NCBI GenBank assembly: GCA_025331445.1
Contig: JAIWNE010000001.1
Span: 62,001 to 126,000, forward strand
Source: Blakeslea trispora
Taxonomy: Eukaryota; Mucoromycota; Mucoromycetes; Mucorales; Choanephoraceae
DNA: 64,000 nt
Direction of reading: 5' to 3'
The position numbers and the translations under genes were made by a program. A model generated the notes under the pieces. The model was not told the DNA's origin, made no database searches, and was given only the letters and a program-made list of their open reading frames with translations. Positions 23,776 through 35,553 of this stretch are shown piece after piece (position 1 is the first letter of the stretch; every line of letters starts with the position of its first letter).

Positions 23776-26700
23776 ATATGATCAAGTGGTATATTGATAT
23801 AATAGAGAAACAGAAGGAAAAAAAAGAAAAAAAAAGGGCAACTGACAGATTTTATTTTCGAGAAACATTTTTTTTTCTATCACTCATATCCTCTAACCGG
23901 CGTCTAAATTAGGAAACTAGCAAAGAATAGCATCAGATACAAGATCTCCGTTACTATCTAAGCTGATAAACAAATCTGTTTAATTCTTTCGGTCAACACT
24001 ACTATATTATTTAATTTTGAAATCATGATAATATGCTCAATAGATGATATTTATTCATTAACCAGATTAAAAAAAGCATTCGAAAATCTGGAAGCGTAGT
24101 CTTTTTTGCTTTGACAGGACTGATTTTATGATCTGCTAGCTGAAAGACCCAAGTCACACCAAGCAATTCAATGGCCAATCAGATTCTTTCCGTATCAGAA
24201 GGATTCCTATTATTTTTCTGAAAGGAAAAAAAAAATATCACACTACTGGTCCATTGAAAGGACAATTTCGGAGATCTTGATTTGATGGCTAAGAAAAGGC
24301 AACTTGTGCTTATTTCTCGAAATTTAGCCTATAGTACCTGAACTCTTTATGTTTAAAAATTTGATGAGACAGAGGCAATTATTTAAAGTTGGAAATGTTT
24401 CAACAGGGACAATCCTATTATACTGTTACAATAAAATACGCTCTATTTAGTAAGGTAGGATACAAATCATCTGATCTGAAATAGACAACAGGGTAAAAGG
24501 CATAAAGAAAAAAAAAGGGGGGGGTGGCGTGCCTTTTTCATTTGTTTATTTCTCAGTAGAAATGCCTTAGTAATACAACAGCCCGGTAAGATTGAAAACT
24601 TACAAGTGCCTTTCAAATTTGATTGATCAGGTTGGAATAATTAACTTGCTCCATAGCAATAAAATGCTTTCTACTGTTTTGGCCACAAAGATGTTACTTT
24701 CTAGTAGAATCAGACAAAGTTTGTCATTGGTAACATCTATTCTTTGTGTCACCCAAGATTGCAACAATGCTCATAAACATCAACAATCAGGTTTTCGCTT
24801 TCGGCGCTGATCTCCTGTACTACGTTTTTTTTAAAAGTAAACATGCATCAGTTTTATATAGTCAATATTTATTTCGGATACATACCCAAACTTCATATTT
24901 GTTCATGAGAGAGAGAAAAGGCAAGTATCACTGTCTCAAAGCATATGTTAATAAGCTCGAATGATGCTCTATCTATTTCGCCCAGTCTCAAGCATTTCTC
25001 TCCTCCATCCTTTATTTTAGTCCAGATGAAACAAAAAGAGAGGAAACAATAAGCATACTATACATGAGATACTGACAACACAAATACTTTTTCTTTAAAT
25101 TACCTTTATCTATCAACAATGACTACATCTATTAGACAACATCAGCTGTTCAGGAGATATGCTTGCTTTGGCATTTAACATACATTATCATGGTAAACAT
25201 ATATTTATGACTTGTTGTACATAAAGTAAGTTAGCAAATCATGACAGCATTTACCTGTTTGTTTACGGTAAGAGGCTCTATTACGTAAATAACTACAAGT
25301 ATAAGGCAAGGTTCAATTAGATCAAAGAATGTGACAGTACGGCAATCTAGATGTTCATTTGCTAAAATTATGAATAAACAAGGTTCTCAGTTATTGCAAT
25401 CGAATGAGGTAGACTCATAAAAAGAAACTAGTATGACTATGGTCTTGTAATACCATCTTGCTTTCTGCCCAAATAAAGCACAAGCGAATTTACCTGAACT
25501 CTTTCCCCCCCCCTCTCTCTCCTTTTTTCTATAATGTTACACGGACATGATTTTAGATGCTTGCAATAAAATCCGCATCAAGCACTTCCAGGGCTTCTAT
25601 CATGAATTGCACTCCAAGGTTCTGAAGACTGTTCAAATGAAAAAGTTCATTCCGTATTTCTTTGACTCTGTTTATCTAGAACACATTGTTTGTTTCTCTA
25701 GTTTCCTTTCAATGAGCCGAATCAAAACGAGTGTTATTACTCAAGGCAGTTACTCTGTCTACCAAAGCTTAATTCATTATTTCTCATAAGCTTGGGCTAT
25801 TTGATATATGCATAGCAGTTGCTCTGCCATCTTTGAGTGTATAATAATGGATGATGCTTCATTTGAACTTGAGAATTATCTTACCAGATACTATCATGAT
25901 GAGTAGGTTTTTCTTTTTCGAAACAGTTTTAACAACAGAAGAGAAACATCTCTCCTTTTAAAGAGTAAAGTCTGTATACAAGAAAGAGACGTACGCTGTC
26001 ATTGTATATCCTCTTGTTCTTCTTCTGAATGCCAGGAAAAAAAACATACTAAATAGACACCATTACTTGTGTACATTCTATCTATTGTTAATCTCAAATA
26101 ACCAAGCCTTAGATTACATAGTTTCGAGTTTGGAACAATCAGAACAAACAAGAACCAAACTTGAGCTATTTACTTTTATGTTGTGCAAAGCATGTGTAGG
26201 CTAGATCGTAAAAAAAAAAAAAAAACTTGGCGATCAGTCCGACTAGCAAAAAAAAAAAAAAAAAGATTAAACGTGCCAATCATTAAAAGAATAATCAAGT
26301 GCGTTAAAGTGGGGTTTATTAATAAGCACTGCATAAAATACATGAAATAAACAGAACCCCCCCTCCTCAAGTGCGATAGATTAAGATATTTTCTTCTTTG
26401 AACTAACAAAAAAAAAAAAAAAAAGGGCAAACACAATTGTTTAACGCTCATTTGCTGAATCTCGCCGGTTAAATCATAGGAAAATCATTTTTTTTTCTTT
26501 TCTATTTATCCGTTGTTGTTTTTTTAATTCAATTGAGTTTATTGATTTTACAAGTAGAAAAGACCCTGTTAATCGAACTTGATGACACCATCTGTATGTG
26601 TCCTTTAGAAGAAGAAGAAAAAAGACATCATAGCAGTTCAATAAGTGCTTCCCTTTGGAATTCAAACCCAATCTAACCCATGCTTTTTTTTTTTTTTCTC

Positions 26701-27125
26701 GCTTAATTTCAGGAGGGAGGAAAATGATCAAAACTTATACCCGTATCGATACTTCGGCTAAATCAATTGAGCGTGGACTTTCACTTTGGTTGGATATCAA
26801 GAGAAATAAAGAAATTCGACAGCATCATACTTCCTTGATTTCCACCCTTCCTTTATTCCTGTTTCTTGACAATAGCTAATGTATTCAGTGAAAACAAGGA
26901 ACAGTTTGATTTTGATTGCTTTTTTTTTTTTGGTATCTTTGATCTGCCACAAGCTTTTTTTTTTTTTTTTTCTGTATGATTAATGTCTCAGCCATGATTT
27001 CTATATAAATCCGAACTCATCCGAGCAATCTTCTTTTTTTTTTTTTCTCTCTCTTCTTTTCTCTTGGTCTTTTTCTTATACTTGACTTTTTTTTTTCTTC
27101 CATTATATCAAACTGTAGATAAATC
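23776..27125. other. Long intergenic region, divergent flanks
   Basis: The 3.3 kb lies between two genes transcribed away from each other. It has many A/T homopolymers, several (A)15-18 runs near 26208-26420, and a 16-bp match (26174-26189) to the end of the element at 411-1187. Short open frames here look random in composition. The right end forms the promoter and leader of the zinc-finger gene. Confidence 0.55.
27002..27009 (+). promoter_or_regulatory. TATA-box candidate of the GATA-like gene
   Basis: TATATAAA lies 117 bp upstream of the start codon and is followed by a long CT-rich tract (about 27030-27105) typical of fungal transcription-start regions. The assignment rests on position and sequence only. 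Confidence 0.5.
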
Positions 27126-28473
27126 ATGGACATTCCCTCCTATACGTTTGAACACAATCACCATCTCAATTCAGAGGGACGTTTACCATCTATAAAGCGT
27201 ATATTTGACTCAATTAATGATGATTCGGCAACCCGATCCGAAGCTATGCTCAGCCAAGCACTCTCCCCTCCTGATTTGCTACACGATTCTGATGAAGATG
27301 ATGCTGATTCGCTCTACACACCCTCTATATCCTCTTCGCCTCAACATGACTTTATCTCCAGAGAGCACGATTTGCTTCATCACAAACATTCTTCTTATAA
27401 TAACTACGATCGCCGCAGAAAATCAACACCTTATAGATCACCTTCCGCAGCTGTTGATACACCATTGGGTACTGCCGACAAGAGTGTCGTCTTTCAATTA
27501 AACCTCACTCCTTCTCTTCATTCTAACCTTTCAAATCAAGATCTGCTAAAGACAACCCATCAACCTCTTGTGGACACATGTGATTTTGAATGTACTTCAC
27601 AAGTTGTATGTGGCCAATCTCTTCTCTCCGCAGTGCGCAAGAGAGTAGCACACGCCCGCAGTCATCTGCAACAACAACAAAAACAACAAAAACAATCTAA
27701 TCTACGTAAGCGCGCACGCGGCATCAGTATGATTGAAATTCCTCGAGCCAAGCATCGACGCTATAGTATCTCTTCTGATCATGATGAACAGGATGCAACA
27801 CATTCATCTGAAGAAAGCGACAATGACAAGATACACAATAGTGCCACGACAGATGCCGGTGCTATGCTTCATTCGCAACAAAATGCCTGGACTATTGAAA
27901 ATCGACATCATTACACATCAGTAGATCAGATCAACACAAAACCCACTGATGCTAAACGCACAAAAAAGTCAGCCGTCAACGCAACCCCGACAGGTCGACC
28001 TACTCGAGTCAAAGGCCCTTGTCAAGCATGCAAAGAAGCTTCTGATGGGTGTATGCGTAAGGCATTCAACTGGCCATTCCCTGCTGATCAAAACTATAGC
28101 GATAAGGGAAAGCCGTTTGTTTATCTATGTAATAAATGTGGTCTTCGGTAAGAGAATTAAAGTATGCTGAATAATCAACCACAAATCACTTATTTCTTTA
28201 TTTAGCTACAATAAGAGCAACGGTTGCGTTTGTCGTCATTGCCGATGGGTCTTTTGTAAAGAAGAAAAGCGAAAAGCCTTGCAGCACATTGAAGACATGC
28301 GTCGCAAGCGTCCAGATGGTTTCGTTGACCCAGATGAAAATATCGAGCACTTTTCCTGTAACCCAAAGTACTGGGTCTGTGGTAAGCCCTGGAAAGTCGG
28401 ATGGGTACTCAACAGCTTAAATGAAGATGATGACGAAGATGCTTTATTTGCCTCACTTTCTCAAAAAGTATAG
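27126..28473 (+). CDS. GATA-like zinc-finger protein with an extended Cys cluster
   Basis: Two exons, 27126-28147 and 28206-28473, are joined across a 58-nt GT-AG intron and give 429 residues. Residues 1-290 are low-complexity (Ser, His, Asp, a Gln-rich patch near 185) with basic KRARG- and KHRR-type clusters that could be nuclear signals. The C-terminal domain starts at C299-x2-C302 and C309, then has LCNKCGLRYNK (C335, C338), close to the second half of a GATA finger (CNACGLYY). It continues with CVCRHCRWVFC (C348, C350, C353, C358). The gap between the Cys pairs is 32 residues against 17-20 in a normal GATA finger. The intron splits the CGLRY motif. It is probably a nuclear DNA-binding regulator; DNA binding is inferred. 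The gene has a TATA-like box upstream. Confidence 0.75.
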
Positions 28474-30154
28474 CTTTCTGTTCTTTAACTCTGTTTTGTA
28501 TTCAAATGACTCTCTCTTTTTTTTTCTTCTTGACTTATCTCCTGTAAACACATCAACATCTGTATATCTCATCTGTTTGTACATAAATCTCATAAACAAT
28601 ACTTTCTTGCAATATAGTTGTTCTATAGTCTTGCGCTTATCTTAAAATGTGCTGGTCATCATGAGCATTTCCAAGCCTTATGTATATTAGTAATTAAAGT
28701 ACTTGATTTTCTTGTCATTCAGACGGAGTTACATTGGCTGACATTGTCATAAATTCATAGGCTCATCAATCAATCCTCTAAAAAAAAAAAACTTGGGATC
28801 TAAATAACATCACCGTTTAGTAATAAATCTGATTCTAGATTGTTCTCCCCCCCCCCCCCCGCACACTTTCTACCGCTATAAACCACACGCTCGTGTATTT
28901 ATTGCAAAATGAGAATCTTGATGATAAAAAAAAACGATGACAAACTAGTCTGAGATTAAACCGCATTGTAACAATCTCTTAGCAGTTTTATCATATGCGT
29001 TGTCTTAATGTTAAAAAAGAAATACAATTGCTTAGGTCAAATTGACTGATTGAAATCCAGACTAAATGATTGAATAGCTAAATTAAGAAGCTCTCTTACA
29101 TTCATCACCTCTATATTCAACCCGAGTTTGTTCTACTTTAACTGACAAAACTAGAGTGAAAATTTAATGTTTCACATCTTCGCATTTATATTTACACAAA
29201 GTATATTATACCGTCTAAATTCTTGACCTAGCTGATTGCGGTTTTTTACAGACACAAGTGCTTTGGTTTTCAGCACTTTTTGGGCAGATGAAGTTGTTAT
29301 TCTTGTTAAAAAGAAAAGAGAGCTTTCTCGAAACACATACAGCCAAGAGAATGCGACTGGTAGTTTTATATTTTAGATGAATGGCTTGAGTGAATGTTAT
29401 TATTTTTATGCATTCATGCTTTAATGCAATCAGCTGTTGTGATTGCACTTTTTTTTATCATGAAGCCTTCTATATGATACAAAGCATACGTTCCAAAGAG
29501 ATGATAACATACATCTTAAATCACATAGGGATGATACATGGCTTTTCTCAGGAACGCATCAGCTGATATGCCAAAAAAAAAAAGCTTTTGCATTTATCAA
29601 GTTTATGTTTCTCTTGACATAACTTTCAAGCCCATTTTCAAAGCGGCTCGAATAAATTGAGTTTATGCAAGTGCAATAAAAGACCTGAAGCTATTTCCCT
29701 TCCGAAACGGATAAAAGATGAATTATGCTTGACGAGTTGCTACTTGTAAGAATCCATGCCTTTTCTGTGCTTACAGAAAAATAACAATGAATCATGCTCA
29801 TTCACTGCAGAGAAACAAAAAAAGTGTTTTATTGAATGCTGGTGACAAATTGTGTGTGTGTGTGTGTTGTTTCTTATGAAAAACTTGCAAAGGCACACTT
29901 GTTGATATACCAGCATTGTTCTAGATACTAAAAAAAAAAGTGCTCTCCGTCTAACAATACAGTAATTCTATAAACAAGTATACCGTATTTGACAAATTCA
30001 TCTCAAGAGGGGGTCTGAGATCTGTTTATTTGTCCTGAGTGACAAAGCAAATCATGTTCCTGTAGAGCCTTTTGGGATTAAGCCGAAAATTATAACTAGA
30101 TAAAGTGATATAATTTATTCGACAGAAATGTCAAGTTTTAGACACATGCTCTTC

Positions 30155-30204
<50 letters not shown>

Positions 30205-30934
30205 TGAGATTTGTCTTACAGTAAAGCAGCATCATCCTAAAATAAATAAAAAAAAAAAGCTTTTATCTTGTAAGCAGCAGCAATGTGTCTATTGTTGAAT
30301 ACTTGATCAACTACAAGCTCAAAGCAAGACTTAGACTTGAAGTGTGTTTATTTTTTATTCACTTGACAGATTTGGCTCGTATGTACAGTTATAATATTTT
30401 ATAAGAAAGAGAGGTTGATACTACCACATTGGCTTCAATTTATATACAGCACTTTTCTGATCAGCAATCAAAGGAGATTGTGCCTGATTGTTCAGTCTAG
30501 CAATTGTTTATTGATTTGTACTACCAAATCAGTTTTTTCCATCTTTAAAATCCTATGGATGGCAATGAAAAAAAAAAAGAGTTTAACGCACCAAATAGGA
30601 TGATTCGTCTTGCTTGTTTTTAAAGAAAAAGAGGGGAGGGACATGTATAGCCCTGAGTGCATATACAGCAAGTAAGCCATATAGACGATAAAATGGCTGC
30701 CAAAGGTTCACAAGTTTTCTTTAAAGCAATACATGACTTTGTCGACGTCATTTACTCCAACGCAATGATCGGAATTTGATTTAAAGTCAATAGGTAAGCA
30801 AGCAGAAAAGGGGACGCGCACGCGCGACATTAAAAGAGAGTAAAAAAAAAAAAGCAAGTCAAATAGGGCATAATCCATTGCGTTTGTTTTCTGCTTCTTT
30901 CTGCTGTTTACATAAAACTTCATTTACATACACG
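28474..30934. other. Intergenic region with microsatellites
   Basis: About 2.4 kb without a convincing frame. It holds a C14 run (28847-28860), two GT repeats (29852-29867 region and 30156-30202) and several A runs. The right end is the promoter of the proteasome alpha-4 gene. Confidence 0.6.
30156..30202. repeat. GT dinucleotide microsatellite
   Basis: A GT tract of about 47 bp, slightly interrupted at its left end by GTGCGT units. It lies about 0.7 kb upstream of the proteasome gene. Confidence 0.9.
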
Positions 30935-31862
30935 ATGGCTAGAAGATACGATTCCAGAACTACCATCTTTTCACCTGAAGGTAACAAAAAAAGAAAACAG
31001 AAACAACTTTCTCTCATCTCACTTCTTTTCCTTTAAGGTCGTTTGTACCAAGTCGAATATGCTATGGAAGCTATTTCGCTTGCTGGTATTGCCCTTGGTA
31101 TTCTTGCTAAGGATGGTGTTGTGATTGCTGCTGAAAAGAAAGTTACTGCTAAACTTTTGGAAACAAGTGCTACTTCTGAAAAGATCTACAAATTGAATGA
31201 GCAAGTAGATGAAACTACTATTCTCTAAGCTGCTTTCCTTCCCTCCTAACCTTTTGTTTTTATAGTAACATTATCTGTGGTGTTGCAGGTATTACAGCTG
31301 ATGCCAATATTCTTATCAACTGGACTCGAGCCAGCGCACAACGTTACTTGTTTGCATACAACGAAGAAATCCCAGTTGAACAACTGGTCCAAAACTTGTG
31401 TGACTTGAAACAAGGCTATACACAATATGGTGGTCTTCGTCCTTTTGGTGTCTCTTTTATCTTTGCTGGTTATGATGAGCACCATGGTTTCCAATTATAT
31501 CACTCAGACCCTTCCGGTAACTATGGTGGTTGGAAGGCTACCTGTATTGGTGCCAATAATGCTACAGCACAATCTATCTTGAAGCAAGATCATAAGGATG
31601 ATATGACATTAGAGGAAGCAAAGGCATTAGCCATCAAGGTCTTGAGTAAGACAATGGACAGCACAACATTGACAAGCGAGAAATGTAAGTTATTGTTATT
31701 ATTATTATAGTGTGAGTTTACTCATGTGTTTATGTTTAAGTGGAATTCGCCACTATTCGATTTGAAGATGAAAAGGTTAAATATGACCTTTATAAGCCTG
31801 AAGAAATTGATGCTTTGTTGAAGGAACAAAATGTGGGTGCATCTTCTAATGAAACAGCTTGA
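30935..31862 (+). CDS. PSMA4: 20S proteasome subunit alpha type-4
   Basis: Four exons, 30935-30980, 31038-31200, 31266-31684 and 31741-31862, give 249 residues. The start [20 protein letters not shown] is the alpha-subunit signature, here split by the first intron. Further alpha-4 blocks are [37 protein letters not shown] and [17 protein letters not shown]. The protein would form part of the outer alpha ring of the 20S core. The second intron is GC-AG: the donor is GA/GCAAGT at 31201 and the acceptor ends at 31265. It joins KLND to [14 protein letters not shown] exactly as in other alpha-4 proteins. Using the nearby GT at 31205 would break the frame. The gene converges with the TMEM19-like gene, 68 bp between stops. 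Confidence 0.97.
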
Positions 31863-31930
31863 GAAAGAAATGTATGAAAAATAAAAAAAAATGACATAGG
31901 CCCCTCATTAAAAAAAAAAGAAAGGATGTT

Positions 31931-32959
31931 TTATAAAGTGGGATATAAAGTATGAGCTAATAGAGCACATAGCATGGTAGTGACAACGGAAGTGACTAGA
32001 TTGACCTGATGGTTATCTAAAATAGGCGACCCACAAATCACCCGAATGCTTTCACCCTGTCTCTTTTCTGACACGATTTTCTTTTGATCCTCTGAATAGA
32101 TACTTTCTTGTACAGTAGCACCCAAGATAGAGTCAATCTATTGAGTATTTTAATAAAATATGAAAGATAGACAGATGGAGATACTTTACCATCGATCCAC
32201 CTACACCAGCAAAGGAACCCAACACAATCAACTCCCAAGCAAATCCATAACATGCCTGTTCAAGATAGAGTGTCAAAGCAGCAGAGAATCCAACGAGAGC
32301 ACCACCAGCTAAAGAAGCAGCCAAGCCAAGCGTAGAGACACCACCATTCGTACCTGGAGGTACTTTCTCCATACGCGTAATCAAAATGGGCCAATCTTTA
32401 TTCAAGATACCCAATTCACTTGCCCACTTTGTTTAGAAAAAAATGAGGGATGTTGATACACAATGAATCACTTTATTTGTTTGTTTGTTTACTTACTGTA
32501 TCACCTGCACAACAGGCGTAATGGCTTTAGATATTTTAGTTTGTTTTTAATAGGCTCATCCATCACTTTCACTTACCCAACATAAGCCCATAAAAAGACC
32601 AAACTGTAGTGTGCCTGATGGAAGCAAGTGAGGTTGGATGGTTCGCAATACAATTGAAATAAAAAGACAGCAATACCTCCCATCAATCCATTGCATGCCA
32701 CTTGAATAGAATTGCGCTCACTTGAGGCTTCATATTCTGCTTCCAATAAGCGTTTTTGGCTTGCTTTAAATTTAGTCAATTTGGAACTGGAAAGGAAAAA
32801 GGTCAAGAGGACAACAGTAAAGACCCAACGCTCTGAGGAAAAAGTAACTATGCCTAGCATAAATGCAGCTGCAGCTCCATCTACACTAAGTGATTTCTTT
32901 TTCCTTGAATGAACAACTAATAAAGAAGATAAAGCAAGAGCAAATAAAAAAGAAGGCAT
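31931..32959 (-). CDS. TMEM19/DUF92 family membrane protein
   Basis: Exons 32959-32577, 32524-32497, 32426-32190 and 32137-31931 give 284 residues. One exon is only 28 nt and encodes most of the family motif. The hallmark reads [15 protein letters not shown], then [15 protein letters not shown] and [10 protein letters not shown]. The first 70 residues and three later spans are hydrophobic, so this is a polytopic membrane protein. DUF92 includes eukaryotic TMEM19, of unknown function, and the plant phytyl-phosphate kinase VTE6; the CxGDTWASE motif is shared. A prenyl- or lipid-phosphate activity is possible but not shown. It diverges from the HP1-like gene with 215 bp between the starts. Confidence 0.92.
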
Positions 32960-33174
32960 TGGGTATGCTTCACAAAAAAAAATAAAAAAATAAAGAAAGA
33001 GCTTATATATAAAAAAAAAAGAGCGAAAATCATCTTAATTGAAGTCAGACAGAGCGATTGGCAAAAAAAAAAACGCGTACTTGTCTATTTCACTGTTCTT
33101 TTTTCTCTCGCTTTCTTTTTTCTTTTCCTTTACTTTTTTTTTTCTATTTTATTTTCGGACGATATACTCTAAAT
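32960..33174. promoter_or_regulatory. Divergent promoter, TMEM19-like / HP1-like
   Basis: This 215-bp gap carries A-rich runs on the left and a long T/CT tract on the right, plus ACGCGTAC near 33073. No single TATA box stands out. Confidence 0.45.
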
Positions 33175-34735
33175 ATGAGTGAACCACTCGATACATTAAA
33201 GAATGATGGTAATGGGATACACCAAGAAATGACACTTTATTTTCTTTTCTTTTAGTCAAGAGAGATAGATTAACATAAGCTTCATTTTTTTTCGATCCGG
33301 AAGATGAGGCAATTTTTGATGATATTGCCAGTCTAGATAGTGATTTGCAAGCCCTAGGAGAAAAAGAGTCTTTGCCTGAAGAAAAAAATTCAAACAAGGA
33401 AAAAAACGGTTCAGAAGCTGTTGATAAATATCCACCTAGAGCTATGAGACAAAGAACACCTAAATTAGAAACCATTCCTACCAAATCAACATCCACTCAA
33501 AAAAAACCCAAACCAGAAAAGAAACAGCATGAGGAAGAGGAAGAATATGAGATCGAACGCATAGAAGCCCATCGCATTCAGAGGGTAATTTGTCTTCTTC
33601 TTGGTTTGAACAAACATTAAAAGATGGGTTCATAGGGAAAGGTTGTCGAGTATGAAATCAAATGGAAAGGATATCCCAGTAGTCAGAACACAAGAGAGAA
33701 GGCTGATACCATTCACGCGTAATATTTCTTTATAAAATAGATACTATGGTTCAACTGATGATCCTCTTTTTTATAGAGATGTATATGACCTTTGTGCTGC
33801 TTACTGGGATAAGCAACCCAACTTGACTAGACCTTCTAATGCACCCAAAAGCATCCAATTGAAAGCGTCACCTACTGTAGACAGCCAAACAACTCCCTCA
33901 AGGAAAGAGAGTCGTTCCAGCAAAACGGCTGGTCCTCAGAAAAGATCTCACAACAGAGCATCTTCTGAACACAGCAAGCGACCCAGACTGCAAGAGGAAG
34001 ATGAATTAAGAACAGAGCGTAAAAGTACACCAAAGGCTACCAAACAACCCACTGAAAAAATCGAACAACTCAGTGAATCTGAAGGGGAGGACGTGGAAGA
34101 AGTAAAGGAAGTGGAAGAAGTAGAAGAAGTGGAAGAAGTGGAAGAAGTGGAAGAAGTGGAAGAAGTGGAAGAAGTAGAAGAATCGGAAGAAGTGGAAGAA
34201 GTGGAAGAAGTGGAAGAAGTGGAAGAAGTAGAAGAATCGGAAGAAGTGGAAGAAGTGGAAGAAGTGGAAGAAGTGGAAGAAGTGGAAGAAGTGGAAGAAG
34301 TGGAAGAAGTGGAAGAAGTGGAAGAAGTGGACTATATGCCAACAGAAGATCACAAGAAATATGCCAAGCACGTCCCCGATTATATGAAAGAGCTAGGCTA
34401 CAAATTTGACAGAGATTTTCCTCCAACCAATGCCGAATGGAATCGCGATATCATCAAAGTCTGCGTTCAAGCATCCCCTATCGACTCCAAGCAGATCCTT
34501 TGTTATGCTGAATGGTAAGAAACAAACTCGGATCATCCTATCGTTTTAGTTTTTTATCTTTTTTTGATAGGAACAATGGCAAGAAAACCATTCATACAAT
34601 GAGCGAAGCTCATGAAAAGATTCCTCAATTGGTAAGCCATACAAAAAAAAAAAAAAGACTCAAAACATGGTTGGAATAACTCGATTTTTTTTTTAGTTGA
34701 TCAAGTACTATGAAGATCGGTTACAATTCCTTTAA
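33175..34735 (+). CDS. HP1-like chromodomain/chromoshadow protein with acidic repeat
   Basis: Six exons, 33175-33208, 33280-33584, 33636-33718, 33777-34514, 34571-34631 and 34697-34735, give 419 residues. The chromodomain reads EEEYEIERIEAHRIQR, then GKVVEYEIKWKGYP and DVYDLCAAYW, with the aromatic positions of a methyl-lysine cage. A basic Ser/Pro/Lys hinge follows. An acidic stretch of about 80 residues built from EEV units is encoded at about 34092-34331. The C terminus is chromoshadow-like: EWNRDIIKVCVQ, KQILCYAEWNNGKKTIHTM and KYYEDRLQF. HP1/Swi6-type proteins bind H3K9-methylated nucleosomes and form heterochromatin. The acidic block between the two domains is unusual; canonical HP1 has a short hinge. 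Two chromodomain introns are only 51-58 nt. Confidence 0.88.
34092..34331 (+). repeat. In-frame tandem repeat encoding EEV units
   Basis: About 26 copies of a 9-bp unit (GAAGTGGAA and close variants), broken by two ESEE variants, encode the acidic block of the HP1-like protein. The opposite strand is open as well, but only because of the repeat. Confidence 0.9.
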
Positions 34736-35428
34736 ACATAATGATAGGCATAATTTGACAAAGAAGCACTTATTCATAAAGATTTATACGATTTATTACT
34801 CAAGCATCTTTTTGAATTTGTACCTATGTCTGTAACAGTAACAGAAGAAAAAAGAGAAAGAGCTAATTGTCAGTTTTTTTTGTCACTCTTCAAACTGTTT
34901 GCTCAAAAGGTCCCCTTTAAAAAAAATGTATATTGGGTTACAAAGAAGATGGGACAGGCTAGTGTTATTTGAGCTAGCAACAAGCATCCTGATTAGTTTA
35001 TAAGATGCTATTGGCCTACCTAACGTTTTTCTTTTTTATACTACTGAGTGTCAAAGTTAGCAAGTTTTTACACATGCATCTTCTTTCATGGCAACCCGAC
35101 CATCGCTAAAAAAGAGTCATTCATGTTGGTATGTTAAAAGCACACATCTCTAAAAGAACAATCAACAATTCAAGTGTCGAAATGAATTCTAACAGAATTA
35201 ATTGAGACACTCGAATACAAAATAAGAAATATGATTGCTTTATCTTTTTTTTATTAAAATTCAACGAAAAAATAAAATGATTTCTAGTCTAATTATGTGT
35301 CAAATTGATCTGAAAGCGAGGTCAGAAAGGGAGAGGAGGGTGGGTCATCACTTTTCTTAATTTGTATTCTTATGTCCAAGTTGGCAAAAAAAAAAAGGAA
35401 CATTGAATTTTACGGATTTTAATTTTTT

Positions 35429-35553
35429 TTTTGCGTACTTGAAATTTTTTTACGGGTCAAGATTTTTTTTTATAATACAAATATACGTGAATGCGCAAAC
35501 CTCCTTACGCAAAAAAAAAATCTTGACCAGCAAAAAAATTCAAGTACACAAAA
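35429..35553. repeat. Imperfect inverted repeat with ~42-bp arms
   Basis: The left arm (35429-35470) and right arm (35511-35553) match as reverse complements, with GTACTTGAA, a T run and GGTCAAGATTTTT in common and a few mismatches. The loop is about 40 bp. It may be a very short fold-back element. Confidence 0.65.

Noticed and set aside
34006..34426. Two minus-strand open frames opposite the HP1-like acidic repeat, reading as Phe/His and Leu/Pro repeats
   Set aside because: They are by-products of the 9-bp tandem repeat, and the plus-strand gene has domain and splice support.
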